Part shown: positions 9,555-18,419 of the stretch, one piece after another
Layout: each line of letters begins with the position of its first letter
Position numbering within the stretch: the stretch's first letter is position 1
Assembly: GCA_028825335.1 (NCBI GenBank)
Contig: JAPKAI010000007.1
Span: forward strand, 1 to 54,107
Direction: 5' to 3'
Origin: Gammaproteobacteria bacterium
GTDB lineage: Bacteria > Pseudomonadota > Gammaproteobacteria > Pseudomonadales > Pseudohongiellaceae
DNA length: 54,107 bases
Translations under genes and position numbers: made by a program
Notes under the pieces: model-generated
What the model saw: only the letters and a program-made list of their open reading frames with translations
What the model was told of the DNA's origin: nothing
Database searches by the model: none

Positions 9555-10208
9555 ATGCAAAAAATATTGGTTCTTATTGTTAGCTACAGTCTCGTTCAAT
9601 TGCAAATGAGCTACGCCGCCGAAGGTAATTGTCAGCCGCTGCCGAACGGTGAAGGCGATGTCCTTGTGGAATTGTTATCTGCTGCAGATGCGAATGCTCT
9701 GCTGCGAGTTAATTTCGATGATGGCGAGGTCTGCACTGTACAGAGCGGATCAGTCGCACTTGATGAAGCGACAGTCAGTAATTTTCACGTTAGTGCTGCC
9801 TTAGGCGAATTCGTGGTTGAAGCCGCGGTTGAAGGATATGAGACATGGTTTCGAATCGACAGTGCATATAGCGGGGAGTTGCTGCTTGATAGAGCCACCG
9901 GTGAGGAGTTAGGCCTCACCGAAGCCGAGTTTCTTGGTGACAACTCTCAGCTAGAGGCTGCGGATTTCTTTATCGAATACGTTGACACTCTTGAGATAGG
10001 GGGGATGGTGCTGCGTAACGTGGAAACCAATATCCCCTTACTAGAAGTCCCGTATGATCACTACATAGATCGAGGTCCCAGCCCCGAGATGTCTCCTGCT
10101 GAGGTAGAATTTCTTACGGTAGGCACGATAGGAGAGGAGATCTTGGAAGCGGTCATCATTACTCTGGATATCGCGAATCGACGAATTTATATGACTCAAG
10201 CCAATTAA
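9555..10208 (+). CDS. Exported retropepsin-like (aspartyl protease fold) protein, degenerate active site
   Basis: 217 residues with a signal peptide ending ...LQMSYAAE. The C-terminal ~120 residues follow the order of bacterial retropepsin-like domains: F-R-I-D-S-A-Y-S-G in the place of the flap-side F-x-L-D-T-G-A-S, then L-G-L-T, D-T-L-E-I-G-G-M-V-L-R-N-V, T-I-G-E-E-I-L, and a closing T-L-D-I-A-N-R-R-I-Y-M strand. The Asp is present, but the D-T/S-G triad reads D-S-A, so protease activity is doubtful. Stands alone between a GVW-family gene and an SRPBCC gene. The family call is by motif order only. Confidence 0.5.
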   Translation: MQKILVLIVSYSLVQLQMSYAAEGNCQPLPNGEGDVLVELLSAADANALLRVNFDDGEVCTVQSGSVALDEATVSNFHVSAALGEFVVEAAVEGYETWFRIDSAYSGELLLDRATGEELGLTEAEFLGDNSQLEAADFFIEYVDTLEIGGMVLRNVETNIPLLEVPYDHYIDRGPSPEMSPAEVEFLTVGTIGEEILEAVIITLDIANRRIYMTQAN

Positions 10209-10302
10209 CTGGTTATCCTAGGACTGAATAATGAATACAAAGTAATTACTAGTAATAAAAGTACTAACAACTACACCGCTAATCACAAAAAAGGATGCAC
10301 AC

Positions 10303-10791
10303 ATGAAACGCCTAATTTTGACTCTCCTAGCACTGCCTAGCTTCATCGCTTCAACGGCATTCGCTCAGGAATACGTAGCAATCGAAATGGAGATTGATGT
10401 CGATAAACCTGCCGCAGACGTCTGGTCCAAAGTCGGCGGCTACTGCGATATCACCGAATGGATGAGCCTCCCGTGCGAGATCACTGCAGGTGATGGCGCT
10501 CTAGGTACAGTTCGTTCGCTATTGGGCGGCAGAATTCTCGAGATTCTAGTGGCTGAGACTGAATTGTCTTATGGCTACACACAGCCGGCGCCGGCAGATG
10601 GCTTCTACGATCACTACCATGGCTTTCTTGAAGCACGACCTACAGGCGCGAACAGCTCCAAGCTGCTGTACACGCTGATGTTAGATGTGTCGAATTTGGA
10701 AGATCAGGCGGCGAAGGATGCGAATGTTGCCCAACGACGCGGCATGTTCGAAGGAGCGCTAGCTACGATGAAGGAATTAGCTGAAAAATAA
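10303..10791 (+). CDS. Exported SRPBCC (START/Bet v1-like) family protein
   Basis: 162 residues. AAGGAT lies 8 bases before the ATG, and the N-terminus is a signal peptide (LILTLLALPSFIASTAFAQ). The mature part begins with E-M-E-I-D-V-D-K-P-A-A-D-V-W-S-K-V-G-G, the usual first strand and helix of SRPBCC/polyketide-cyclase-like proteins, followed by W-M-S-L-P-C and a long C-terminal helix with G-A-L-A-T-M-K-E. These domains form a hydrophobic ligand-binding cavity. Ligand unknown; the export signal places it in the periplasm. Transcription stops at the strong hairpin at 10813-10849. Confidence 0.8.
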   Translation: MKRLILTLLALPSFIASTAFAQEYVAIEMEIDVDKPAADVWSKVGGYCDITEWMSLPCEITAGDGALGTVRSLLGGRILEILVAETELSYGYTQPAPADGFYDHYHGFLEARPTGANSSKLLYTLMLDVSNLEDQAAKDANVAQRRGMFEGALATMKELAEK

Positions 10792-10812
10792 GCTTTAGGT
10801 TTTCGAAGAAGA

Positions 10813-10849
10813 GGCGGAGGAGAGTTCGAATCTCTCCTCCGCCTTTTTT
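10813..10849 (+). terminator. Rho-independent terminator
   Basis: A perfect 12-bp stem (10813-10824 with 10832-10843, GGCGGAGGAGAG arm) with a 7-base loop is followed directly by six T (10844-10849). It lies 22 bases after the stop codon of the SRPBCC gene and just short of the convergent DUF1080 gene. The T tract is only on the plus-strand side. Confidence 0.95.
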
Positions 10850-10852
10850 GTT

Positions 10853-11461
10853 TTACAGCTCTTTAATTACTACCTTGCGAAAACGCAAAGCACCGCGACC
10901 CCATTGTAAGGCTATCGGTCCGCTTGAAAGTAAATCATCATGTACATCTACTGTTCGCTTGCCATTGAGCTCTACTACCAAGTGATCGCCGTCTAAAGTA
11001 ATAACGAACACATTCCAACTATTCCCGGCTGTAGGCCTAGGCTCATCCACTGGAGCAATGTGAACTATTGCGCCGGTGCCGAATGAGGGATCGCCACGCT
11101 GATCGAATACATTCGCTTCATAGCAAGTACGATCTGTGATTTGATCTGCATCCTCACAGCGCATATAGATGCCGCTATTGGAGTCGTTGCTTGCCCAGAA
11201 TTCGACGCGCAAAGAGAAATCGCTGTAATTCTCTTTGCTGACCAACCATGAGGCTCCACTACCTTCAGTTGCTTGAATCGCGTTGTGCTCGGCTGACCAA
11301 TTCGCATCGCCGACGATATTGAAATTCTCCATGCCCTGGGTACCATCGATCAGGGTTACCCAATCGTTGTCGGCGGCAACGGCCGAGGAGAGGGCCATAG
11401 CAGCTGAGAAGCCCATCAATACTACTTTCATGATTCTTGAAATTTTTCTATGTGATCGCAT
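10853..11461 (-). CDS. DUF1080 / 3-keto-disaccharide hydrolase-like exported protein
   Basis: 202 residues. A signal peptide (VVLMGFSAAMALSSAVAA) precedes a jelly-roll (concanavalin-like) domain typical of DUF1080: W-V-T-L-I-D-G-T-Q-G-M near the start, Y-S-D-F-S-L-R-V-E-F, S-N-S-G-I-Y-M-R-C, W-N-V-F-V-I-T-L-D-G-D-H-L-V-V-E-L-N-G and G-P-I-A-L-Q-W-G-R-G, then a final R-F-R-K-V-V-I. Members of this family include enzymes acting on 3-keto-glycosides and many of unknown activity. The length suits a single domain. The ATG at 11461 has AAGGAAA upstream; an inner ATG at 11431 is possible. Convergent with the SRPBCC gene. Confidence 0.85.
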   Translation of the reverse strand: MRSHRKISRIMKVVLMGFSAAMALSSAVAADNDWVTLIDGTQGMENFNIVGDANWSAEHNAIQATEGSGASWLVSKENYSDFSLRVEFWASNDSNSGIYMRCEDADQITDRTCYEANVFDQRGDPSFGTGAIVHIAPVDEPRPTAGNSWNVFVITLDGDHLVVELNGKRTVDVHDDLLSSGPIALQWGRGALRFRKVVIKEL

Positions 11462-11537
11462 TTATCGGTTTCCTTAGTTGTATGATGTAGAAGATTGTTA
11501 GCTGACAAAGACTAAAAGCAATGCTCGTGGAGCTATA

Positions 11538-11999
11538 TCAAAGAAACAGATTCGAAAGGGGTTGGTTCACTCCGTCGTTTGCCACATAGCCTTCTTCCAT
11601 AGCCTGCAGGAATGCAGACTGACTCCGCGTCGGCGCACGATTGATTTCATCTGCTAATAAAAAGTCTGTGAAGATTGGGCCGGACGAGAAGGTAAACTTG
11701 GCTTCACTGGCGTTATAGATACTGCCGCCTAAGATATCTGCGGGCAGGATATCGTTGGTAAACTGTATGCGATTGAAGTCTAACTCGAGTATCACTGCTA
11801 GAGCCTTGGCCAACGTGGTCTTGCCTACACTGGGCACATCCACGGCCAGCACGTGGCCTCTAGCGATTATACTGGCCAGCAGTAGTTCAATTACGAAGTC
11901 ATCTCCTATCCAATGCTGAGCCAGAGATTGATGCGCCTGCTCTACCAAGGAGACTAGCTGACTCAGATCGTCTTGTTTAGGTTGTTCTATTGATTCCAC
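11538..11999 (-). pseudogene. Truncated MoxR-family AAA+ ATPase
   Basis: Only the first 153 residues of a protein whose family is about 320-340 long. Seen: a helical N-terminus, a Walker A region reading V-D-V-P-S-V-G-K-T-T (family: E-G-x-P-G-x-G-K-T), A-D-I-L-G-G and the Walker B stretch F-L-L-A-D-E-I-N-R-A-P. The frame then ends at L-S-N-L-F-L-stop, in the strand before sensor 1, so sensor 1, the Arg finger and the lid domain are absent. The substitution of Gly by Ser in the P-loop also suggests decay. The usual partners (DUF58 and von Willebrand A proteins) are not next to it. A residual, non-functional copy is the best reading. Confidence 0.75.
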
Positions 12000-12144
12000 T
12001 GTTGATCCTATATGGACTCCATCGACGGATATTAGCAGCGGATTGGTCTATTTTCAGTAGAAGTTTGTTAATCTGGGTTTGCTGGAACCGAATTCGGCCA
12101 AAAATGTGTCCCAAGACGTGTTTAATAATAAGAAGGAATACATC

Positions 12145-13917
12145 ATGCCAGTCCTCAATCCTTTCAACCGCCGCCTATCTATTGGTTTAACTACAGCAGC
12201 GGCAGCTCTAATGCTAAGCATCTCCGCTGCCGTGGCCCAGCCACAGGCACTGTTGGACAACTACACGCCGGTCACGCTGGAAGAGCTAGCCAATCCACCG
12301 GCAAGCGATTGGCTGATGTGGCGCGGTACACCGAATAATTGGGCTCACAGCCCGCTGGATCAGATCAACAAAGACAATGTAGACAGTCTGCGTCTAGCCT
12401 GGTCCTGGACCATGGAACCGGGTAAGCAAGAAACCACACCACTAGTGCACGATGGCATCATGTTCCTGCCACAGGCCTGTGACTTCATTGAAGCAGTAGA
12501 CGCGACCGATGGCACGCCACTTTGGGAATACAGAAGGGCAACCGTCGATCATGTTGCACCGCTTTCCTGCGCGAATCGCAATGGCACTCTCTACAAAGAT
12601 CAGTTAATTATAGCTACTCGGGATGCCTTTATCGTTTCCCTGAACGCTACCAGTGGTGAAGTAACCTGGGAGCAAAAGATTGGTGATTGGACGGTCGGCC
12701 AGCATTATTCAGGTGGACCACAGGTGTTCAATGGGAAGGTCATTACCGGCATGTCCGGTTGCTACTACATAAACACCAGCTGTTGGATTACCGCCCACGA
12801 TGCCGATACGGGTGAGGAGCTGTGGCGTACCAATACAGTGCCGAAGATCGGCGAGCCAAATGGTGAGAGCTGGGGAGATGTGCCCAATGAGCAACGCCGC
12901 GGCGGTTCTGCCTGGATGCCGGCCAGTTTCGATCCTGAACTCAATCTCATTTTCATCGGCGTGGCTGTACCCATTCCCTGGGGAGAAATCCAGCGCGGCA
13001 CTCGCGGTGGTGATGTCTTGTACACCAACTCCACTCTGGCACTGGATGCAGAGACTGGAGAGATAGAGTGGTACTTTCAATATATTCCTGCAGGCAATTG
13101 GGATCAGGATCATCCCTTCGAAAGGCTTATCGTAGAAACCGAAGTCACGCCAGATGCCGATGCAGTCTCTTGGATGAATCCAAATATAGCATCCAGTGAA
13201 CGTAGAAAGGTCATAACAGGTATTCCTGGTAAGCCCGGTATCGTATGGACCTTGGATGCAGCCACCGGTGATTTTCTCTGGGCAACAGAGACCAATTATC
13301 AAAACATAATCGTTGGCGTAGATGTAGAAGGGCGCAAGGGAATAACGAATCCCGAAATAGACATCACTGAGATTGGGCAACAGAAGCTTGTCTGCCCAAC
13401 CACCCAGGGCGGCATTAACTGGAACTCGGTAGGCTATAGCCCGCAAACCAATTCGCTGTATACGCCAACTAACAACACCTGCATGAATTTTGCTCTAAGG
13501 CCAGTGGAGCCAACCGTAGGTCTACACCATGCCTCCGCTAGAAGCAGCGTGGATATCGGACCCGAAGATACGGGTCAGGTTGGACAGTTTTCCTCCATAG
13601 ATGTAGCAACTGGAGAGACACGCTGGACCTATAAGCAACGAGCCGGCATAGGCGGCTCAGTCTTAACAACAGGTGGCAGACTTGTTTTCGTCTCGGATGA
13701 TGCCAGACGATTTCGTGCCTTCGATGCCGACAGCGGCGACATTCTCTGGGAGCAGGTTCTTAACTCGACAGCTGGCGGCTTCCCGGTGAGCTATAGCGTC
13801 GACGGAGTGCAGTACATTGCGATAGCGGCAGGCGAAGGCGTTAACTATCGACGTCACACGCCAGAGATTCGCCAGCGTGGCGGCGGCAATACTTTGTATG
13901 TATTTAGGTTGCCCTAA
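12145..13917 (+). CDS. PQQ-dependent dehydrogenase (quinoprotein, eight-bladed propeller)
   Basis: 590 residues from the ATG at 12145, which has AAGGA upstream and opens a signal peptide ending ...SAAVAQ. The propeller is shown by repeated W-type docking motifs (D-A-T-D-G-T-P-L-W, T-S-G-E-V-T-W, D-T-G-E-E-L-W, T-G-E-I-E-W, T-G-D-F-L-W, T-G-E-T-R-W, D-S-G-D-I-L-W). The mature N-terminus W-L-M-W-R-G-T-P-N-N-W and P-L-D-Q-I-N are typical of PQQ alcohol/aldose dehydrogenases. W-D-Q-D near residue 325 is the likely catalytic Asp region. The vicinal Cys pair of classical enzymes is replaced by C-x6-C (CYYINTSC). No cytochrome or pqq synthesis gene adjoins. Periplasmic oxidation of an alcohol or sugar is inferred; substrate unknown. 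Confidence 0.9.
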   Translation: MPVLNPFNRRLSIGLTTAAAALMLSISAAVAQPQALLDNYTPVTLEELANPPASDWLMWRGTPNNWAHSPLDQINKDNVDSLRLAWSWTMEPGKQETTPLVHDGIMFLPQACDFIEAVDATDGTPLWEYRRATVDHVAPLSCANRNGTLYKDQLIIATRDAFIVSLNATSGEVTWEQKIGDWTVGQHYSGGPQVFNGKVITGMSGCYYINTSCWITAHDADTGEELWRTNTVPKIGEPNGESWGDVPNEQRRGGSAWMPASFDPELNLIFIGVAVPIPWGEIQRGTRGGDVLYTNSTLALDAETGEIEWYFQYIPAGNWDQDHPFERLIVETEVTPDADAVSWMNPNIASSERRKVITGIPGKPGIVWTLDAATGDFLWATETNYQNIIVGVDVEGRKGITNPEIDITEIGQQKLVCPTTQGGINWNSVGYSPQTNSLYTPTNNTCMNFALRPVEPTVGLHHASARSSVDIGPEDTGQVGQFSSIDVATGETRWTYKQRAGIGGSVLTTGGRLVFVSDDARRFRAFDADSGDILWEQVLNSTAGGFPVSYSVDGVQYIAIAAGEGVNYRRHTPEIRQRGGGNTLYVFRLP

Positions 13918-13934
13918 CAGGAAAATAGGGAAAA

Positions 13935-14010
13935 TGGAGCGGGCGACGAGATTCGAACTCGCGACATCTAGCTTGGGAAGCTAGTGCTCTACCAACTGAG
14001 CTACACCCGC
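13935..14010 (-). tRNA. tRNA-Gly (anticodon CCC), CCA encoded
   Basis: Read on the minus strand from 14010: 7-bp acceptor stem GCGGGTG/CGCCCGC with one G-T pair, D arm GCTC...GAGC, anticodon stem CTAGC/GCTAG with loop TTCCCAA (anticodon CCC, glycine GGG codons), T arm GCGAG TTCGAAT CTCGT, discriminator T at 13938 and an encoded CCA at 13937-13935. All arms fold and the length is 76. It lies 17 bases past the convergent PQQ dehydrogenase. No attachment-site repeat or integrase is seen beside it. Confidence 0.97.
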
Positions 14011-14093
14011 TTAGATTTTTATTTAGCGTATAATGATTCTGCGCCATTTAGCTTTGAATGGGAATGCAGAATTTCGGTTTGTGCGGAGTAAAA

Positions 14094-14525
14094 ATGGAAA
14101 ACAACAAGATCGCAAAGTGGTCAATGAGTGGAGTAGGTGTGCTATTTCTGGCCTATGTAGGTTCTATCGTCTGGTTCGAAGCTAGACTTGGCTACAACCA
14201 ACCACAGGGCAGCACCTCATTAGTCATAGCAACGTTTAGTGGCGACAACGAACGTCAAGAAAGAGTGTTGAGGCTTGAGCAGGTCGATGGCAATAATTAT
14301 ATCACTGCCAACCATTGGCCGCGTGCGTGGTACAACCAGGCGATTGAGAATCCGAACGTCGAAGTAAAGTTGCCGGGTGAAGATTCGTTCGGGAATTATT
14401 TGGTAGTACCATTGGAAGGGGACGAGGAAGAAAATATCAGAGAGGTCCGCAGCTTCGGTTTCGAATTTAGATTTCGAACTGGTTTTCCTCCGCGCTATTT
14501 TCTGCGGCTCGATTCGCAAACGTAA
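14094..14525 (+). CDS. Membrane-anchored small protein, split-barrel nitroreductase/quinone-reductase-like
   Basis: 143 residues from the ATG at 14094 (GGAG seven bases before; the upstream ATG at 14058 adds no recognisable sequence). An N-terminal transmembrane segment (GVGVLFLAYVGSIVWF) is followed by a beta-rich domain with L-R-L-E-Q-V-D-G-N-N-Y-I-T-A-N-H-W-P-R-A-W-Y and N-P-N-V-E-V-K-L-P-G. The order 'membrane anchor, strand, ...NHWPRAWYNQAIENPNVEV' resembles deazaflavin-dependent nitroreductase/quinone reductase (DUF385-like) proteins, where W-Y-x-N-L-x-x-N-P-x-V is common. Cofactor use is not demonstrable. Upstream of the gamma carbonic anhydrase, same strand, 40-base gap. Confidence 0.6.
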   Translation: MENNKIAKWSMSGVGVLFLAYVGSIVWFEARLGYNQPQGSTSLVIATFSGDNERQERVLRLEQVDGNNYITANHWPRAWYNQAIENPNVEVKLPGEDSFGNYLVVPLEGDEEENIREVRSFGFEFRFRTGFPPRYFLRLDSQT

Positions 14526-14565
14526 CTAGAATCTGCAGCACCAATTTAAATTAAGGAAGGGAAGC

Positions 14566-15093
14566 ATGTTGTACAGTTTAGGCGAGAATAAGGTGGATAT
14601 TGCGGCCGAAGATTTTTACGTCGCACCGAGTGCTGACGTAATAGGAAATGTACGATTGGAAAACAACACCAGCGTCTGGTTCAACGCAGTAATTCGCGGC
14701 GACAACGAACTTATCACCATTGGTGAGAATTCAAATGTGCAGGATTGCTCCGTGCTGCATTCTGACGTAGGTTTTCCCCTAAGGATCGGCAAGAACGTCA
14801 CCATAGGCCATAAAGTGATGCTACACGGTTGCACCATAGGCGATAACTCGCTGATCGGCATCAATGCCGTTGTACTCAATGGCGCGAAAATAGGTAAGAA
14901 CTGTCTGATCGGCGCGAACAGCTTGGTGACTGAGGGAAAAGAAATTCCTGATGGATCGCTAGTGATGGGATCTCCTGCTAAAGTAGTAAAGGCTTTAACT
15001 GCACAGCAGCAGGTTGGGTTAGCTAGGAGTGCTGAGGTTTATGTTGCGAAGTTTAAACAGTTTAAGACGGAGTTACAGCAGGACGATCGATAA
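14566..15093 (+). CDS. Gamma-class carbonic anhydrase family protein
   Basis: 175 residues, left-handed beta-helix built from hexapeptide repeats (I/V/L-G-x-N-x-x) running from about residue 23 to 150. Three zinc-ligand histidines are in the family positions: His65 in L-H-S-D, and His82 and His87 in G-H-K-V-M-L-H-G-C. Arg44 and Asp46 of the V-I-R-G-D motif are also present. The protein is cytoplasmic (no signal). Gamma carbonic anhydrases hydrate CO2; many bacterial homologues of this size (YrdA/PaaY type) have weak or untested activity, so the precise role is open. AAGGAAGGGAAG lies upstream of the ATG, a strong ribosome site. Confidence 0.92.
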   Translation: MLYSLGENKVDIAAEDFYVAPSADVIGNVRLENNTSVWFNAVIRGDNELITIGENSNVQDCSVLHSDVGFPLRIGKNVTIGHKVMLHGCTIGDNSLIGINAVVLNGAKIGKNCLIGANSLVTEGKEIPDGSLVMGSPAKVVKALTAQQQVGLARSAEVYVAKFKQFKTELQQDDR

Positions 15094-15168
15094 CCGTTCT
15101 AGCAAACAACATCGACTCATTCTGCATGTTTGGTTCTCTTTAATCACTCACTATAGAATTCTAAATTT

Positions 15169-15789
15169 ATGTTTTACGAACCCAAGAAAAAAAATCACGG
15201 ACTGCCTAAGAACCCTTTCAATAGTTTGATTATCCCGCGTCCCATTGGCTGGATTAGCTCCGCTGACGGCTCGGGTATACATAATCTTGCACCTTATAGT
15301 TTTTTCAATGCGGTCAGTTACAGTCCACCAACCGTAATGTTTTCCGGCGGTGTAGGCTCAGCCTCAGATGGATTGAAAGACTCCGTAAGGAATATTGAAG
15401 CAACAGGCGAGTTCGTTTGTAATCTAGCCACCTGGGATACGCGCGAGCAAATGAACAAGTCTTCCCAGACGTTGCCGCCAGAAAGCGACGAAATAATGCT
15501 TTCAGGTTTGACTCCCGTCCCTTCCGAAATCGTCAGCGCCCCGCGCATCAAAGAAGCGCCAGTGCATCTGGAGTGCCGCTATCTAAAAAGCGTGGACATC
15601 CCGGGCTGGAATGAAAAGGATGCGTACCGAGTTATATTTGGTGAGGTAGTCGGAATTCACATAAAAGATGAATTCATTACCGAGGAAGGCTTGGTTGATG
15701 TGATAAAAATGCTGGCCATCGGAAGATTGGGATACAGCGACTATACCCGTGTAGATAGTGAATCCATATTCAGTATGAACCGGCCATAA
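15169..15789 (+). CDS. Flavin reductase family protein (FMN-binding split barrel)
   Basis: 206 residues, no signal. Family motifs: N-P-F-N-S-L-I-I-P-R-P-I-G-W-I-S-S near the start, N-L-A-P-Y-S-F-F-N-A-V-S, P-P-T-V-M-F-S-G-G, D-S-V-R-N-I-E-A-T-G-E-F-V-C-N, and H-L-E-C-R-Y. These match the flavin-reductase-like FMN-binding domain (DIM6/NTAB type) used to bind FMN and in some cases reduce free flavin with NAD(P)H or act directly on aromatic substrates. The end (I-G-R-L-G-Y-S-D-Y-T-R-V) is also family-typical. No partner monooxygenase adjoins, so the substrate is unknown. Confidence 0.9.
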   Translation: MFYEPKKKNHGLPKNPFNSLIIPRPIGWISSADGSGIHNLAPYSFFNAVSYSPPTVMFSGGVGSASDGLKDSVRNIEATGEFVCNLATWDTREQMNKSSQTLPPESDEIMLSGLTPVPSEIVSAPRIKEAPVHLECRYLKSVDIPGWNEKDAYRVIFGEVVGIHIKDEFITEEGLVDVIKMLAIGRLGYSDYTRVDSESIFSMNRP

Positions 15790-15943
15790 CTATTGAATTA
15801 TTGGGTTTTGATATTTCCGAAAAATAATTCTTTCCTCGGTTAGCAAAGAGAAAGGGTCAGCAAGTTTTCCAAACCTGTGGCCCTTAATTCCGTCTTTATC
15901 GCAGATGAATCTGCCGTCCCCTTTTTGTATCAAGGGAGTAAGA

Positions 15944-17065
15944 CTATTTCTGTGGACAGATCAGAAACTTCTCGCCCGTATGCTTCGCGTAATACTTCTG
16001 CATAGTTTCGACTTGCAAGGCGTCGCTCAACGAAATTTCATTGGTGTAGTTACTCGCAAAACTAGTCGTTAGTTCCTTCGCCACTCGACCGCGCAAACGC
16101 CCGGCTACTTCCATGCCAGCCTTGGCAAGAAAGTTTGGTAGCAACCAGCCACCGACGCCCCATGCCATGCCGTAGCCGCGGTTCAAGGTCGTGGCGGATG
16201 TATCGAGCCCACCATACAGATAAACCTGCTTGTGTTTGATCGAGCCGTAGATGCTGTAGGCGCCAGGAGTTCTCGCAGCTGCGCCTTCCATGCAAGTCAG
16301 AATGTTTGAAGCGAGCATGCCACCGCCAGTTGCATCAAAAGCTAGCGTCGCACCCGTTGCCTGAATGGCATCGGTCAGGTCGGACATAAAGCTATCTGCG
16401 CTGCTGTTAACTACATACTTAGCGCCCATGTCTTTAAGCAGAGTGGCCTGCTCTTGCTTTCGTACAATGTTGACTAGCTCAACGCCGTCAGCCTGACAGA
16501 CGCGATTTAGCATCTGGCCTAGATTGGACGCAGCCGCCGTATGGATTAGTGCTGTATGGCCTTCCATTCTCATGGTCTCGATCATCGCCAGTACGGTCAT
16601 AGGATTCACAAAGCTGGAAGCGCCATCTTTAGCGGTATGGCCTTCCATTAAGGGTAGGCAGGCTGATGCATCTAAGCAACGGTATTGGCCGTACATGCCA
16701 CCACCGGCTATCGCAACAATCTTGCCATCCAAACTCTTGGCGGCCTCGCTATCTCCAGTCGCCACAACTGTGCCAGCACCTTCGTTACCTACGGTCAGTG
16801 CTTGGCCTATCCGTGCCTTCATAATTCGCATGCCTTGATCGGAGACAGGTGCAGTCAGTGCATTGTCAGTAGAGGTGGCCGCGCTCGTGTCTGTAAAGCC
16901 GAACATGACACCTAAATCGGAAGGATTAATAGGCGTTGCTTCAATTCTGACTAAGACCTGATCCACCCCAGGGGTAGGTGTTTCTTGTTCTTTCAACTCT
17001 AGGCGCAGCTCTCCAGACTCGGTTACGGTGGAGAACATCTGTAGATAGGTAGAATTTACTGACAT
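15944..17065 (-). CDS. Zinc-independent MDR oxidoreductase (quinone-reductase-like)
   Basis: 373 residues, medium-chain dehydrogenase/reductase fold. The catalytic GroES-like half has V-L-V-R-I-E-A-T-P-I-N-P-S-D-L-G and G-N-E-G-A-G-T-V-V-A-T-G; the coenzyme half has T-A-L-I-H-T-A-A-A-S-N-L-G-Q-M, the variant Rossmann motif of the quinone oxidoreductase branch, then T-L-A-F-D-A-T-G-G-G. No zinc-binding Cys cluster is seen, which fits NADPH-dependent enoyl/quinone reductases. Probably cytoplasmic. AAGAGG stands 7 bases before the ATG. Monocistronic in view; the substrate cannot be told. Confidence 0.88.
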   Translation of the reverse strand: MSVNSTYLQMFSTVTESGELRLELKEQETPTPGVDQVLVRIEATPINPSDLGVMFGFTDTSAATSTDNALTAPVSDQGMRIMKARIGQALTVGNEGAGTVVATGDSEAAKSLDGKIVAIAGGGMYGQYRCLDASACLPLMEGHTAKDGASSFVNPMTVLAMIETMRMEGHTALIHTAAASNLGQMLNRVCQADGVELVNIVRKQEQATLLKDMGAKYVVNSSADSFMSDLTDAIQATGATLAFDATGGGMLASNILTCMEGAAARTPGAYSIYGSIKHKQVYLYGGLDTSATTLNRGYGMAWGVGGWLLPNFLAKAGMEVAGRLRGRVAKELTTSFASNYTNEISLSDALQVETMQKYYAKHTGEKFLICPQK

Positions 17066-17355
17066 GTAGTGCCTCTTTATTCGATGTGTTGGTTATTTAG
17101 TGCGCCGATTAAGGCACATTGGTTTCAATTTTCTCAGGCCGGCGGCAGTAACTGCCACCTTGCAGAAAGCGGCATACAATATACCAGTCCTAAACTAGGA
17201 ACGGGACTGATTTATCGCCGCCATCTCCAACTCCTTTCTCTTAAAAGCTAGTAAAGTGACTGGTGGAGGCAGTCAGCCCGAATTAATGTATATTCTTTAC
17301 AAGCCCGCCTATTCAGTTTGTTCACCTAAATGAAGAATCGTGACGGAGAATCCAA

Positions 17356-18348
17356 ATGAGAATTCTTTTCCCCCTACTACTAATCAGTGTCAGTGCCACA
17401 AATACCATAGCACAGGACTATGCAGTCCCGAAGACTGAATGGGGTGTGCCTAACTTTCACGGTGTATGGAAACACGCCACGATTATGCCCTTTGAAAGGG
17501 CGGTAGAGCTGGGTGAGAAGCGTGCCTATACCGAGGAAGAGGCCCTTGTACTGGAAGGCGCTGTACAACAGAAATTTGAAGCTGCGAATGATCCTTTGAG
17601 CCCTGATCGTGCGCCACCGGAAGTTGGTGAAGCACTGCCATCGTTGGGCAATTACGATCTGTTCTGGCGAGAGGATGCCAAGTTTATTCCTACCATAGAC
17701 GGCGAGTTTCGCACTTCGGCAATTACTGATCCTCCAAATGGGCGCATGCCTGATCGTGTCGCGGGCTTTAGCGAGAGTATGAACGCTAGGCCAGCTAATC
17801 GGCGTGGCCGCAATAGCGATGGTCCCGAGGGCCGGGGTTTGGGTGAACGATGCCTGTTGAACGGGAATTTCGGCAGTCCGGTTATGCGGCCGAGTATCTA
17901 CAATAGCCACCTGCTGTTTAACCAGTCGCCGGGGTACATCAGCATTACTACTGAAATGGCGCACGATACTCGAATTATCAAAATAACGGATGATCATAAT
18001 CCGGCGGCCCAAACGCAAAGAAAATGGATGGGTAGCTCAATTGGGCGTTGGGAAGGGGATACGCTGGTTGTTGAAACTACGCACTTCAATAATTGGCAGA
18101 CATTGTATGGAGTGCCAACCGAGAACCTCACTGTCCTTGAAACCTTTAGAAGAGATTCCAACAACAAAATGATTTATGGCTTCACAGTAAATGATCCAAC
18201 GGTGTTCACCGCTCAGTTCTCTGGGGAATATGCGCTTTCAAGAATTAACGAAGAAATTTACGAATACGCCTGTCACGAAGGTAACTACGGAATGACAGGA
18301 ATTTTGGGCGGCGCTCGTCGCCTTGAACAGCTCGGATTGGAGCCATAG
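17356..18348 (+). CDS. Exported uncharacterised protein, GVW/YACHEGNY family (copy 3)
   Basis: 330 residues with a short signal peptide (LFPLLLISVSATNTIAQ) and GGAG eight bases before the ATG. Family blocks: W-G-V-P-N-F-H-G-V-W at the mature start, G-P-E-G-R-G-L-G-E-R-C, E-M-A-H-D-T-R-I-I, G-R-W-E-G-D-T-L-V-V-E-T-T-H-F, and Y-E-Y-A-C-H-E-G-N-Y-G-M-T-G-I-L-G-G-A-R at the end. The ERC and ACHE cysteines are kept as in the other three copies. Its promoter region (17066-17355) shows no other gene. Function unknown. Confidence 0.85.
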   Translation: MRILFPLLLISVSATNTIAQDYAVPKTEWGVPNFHGVWKHATIMPFERAVELGEKRAYTEEEALVLEGAVQQKFEAANDPLSPDRAPPEVGEALPSLGNYDLFWREDAKFIPTIDGEFRTSAITDPPNGRMPDRVAGFSESMNARPANRRGRNSDGPEGRGLGERCLLNGNFGSPVMRPSIYNSHLLFNQSPGYISITTEMAHDTRIIKITDDHNPAAQTQRKWMGSSIGRWEGDTLVVETTHFNNWQTLYGVPTENLTVLETFRRDSNNKMIYGFTVNDPTVFTAQFSGEYALSRINEEIYEYACHEGNYGMTGILGGARRLEQLGLEP

Positions 18349-18419
18349 TCTACAAAAGACGCATCAAACAAATAGAGCGTAACGAATCAAAGGGGCCAGA
18401 TTTTTTCAATAGGCCTAAA

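Noticed and set aside
12709-13446. 245-codon minus-strand frame inside the first PQQ dehydrogenase
   Set aside because: Long, but wholly antisense to a gene with clear propeller motifs; its translation is Cys/Tyr-rich with no domain pattern.
13935-14010. tRNA-Gly as an integration site of a genomic island
   Set aside because: No integrase, no repeat of the tRNA 3' end, and ordinary chromosomal genes on both sides.
15844-15884. Imperfect inverted repeat AAGGGTCA...TGGCCCTT downstream of the MDR gene
   Set aside because: The arms are short and mismatched and no T run follows on either side, so I do not call it a terminator or REP copy.
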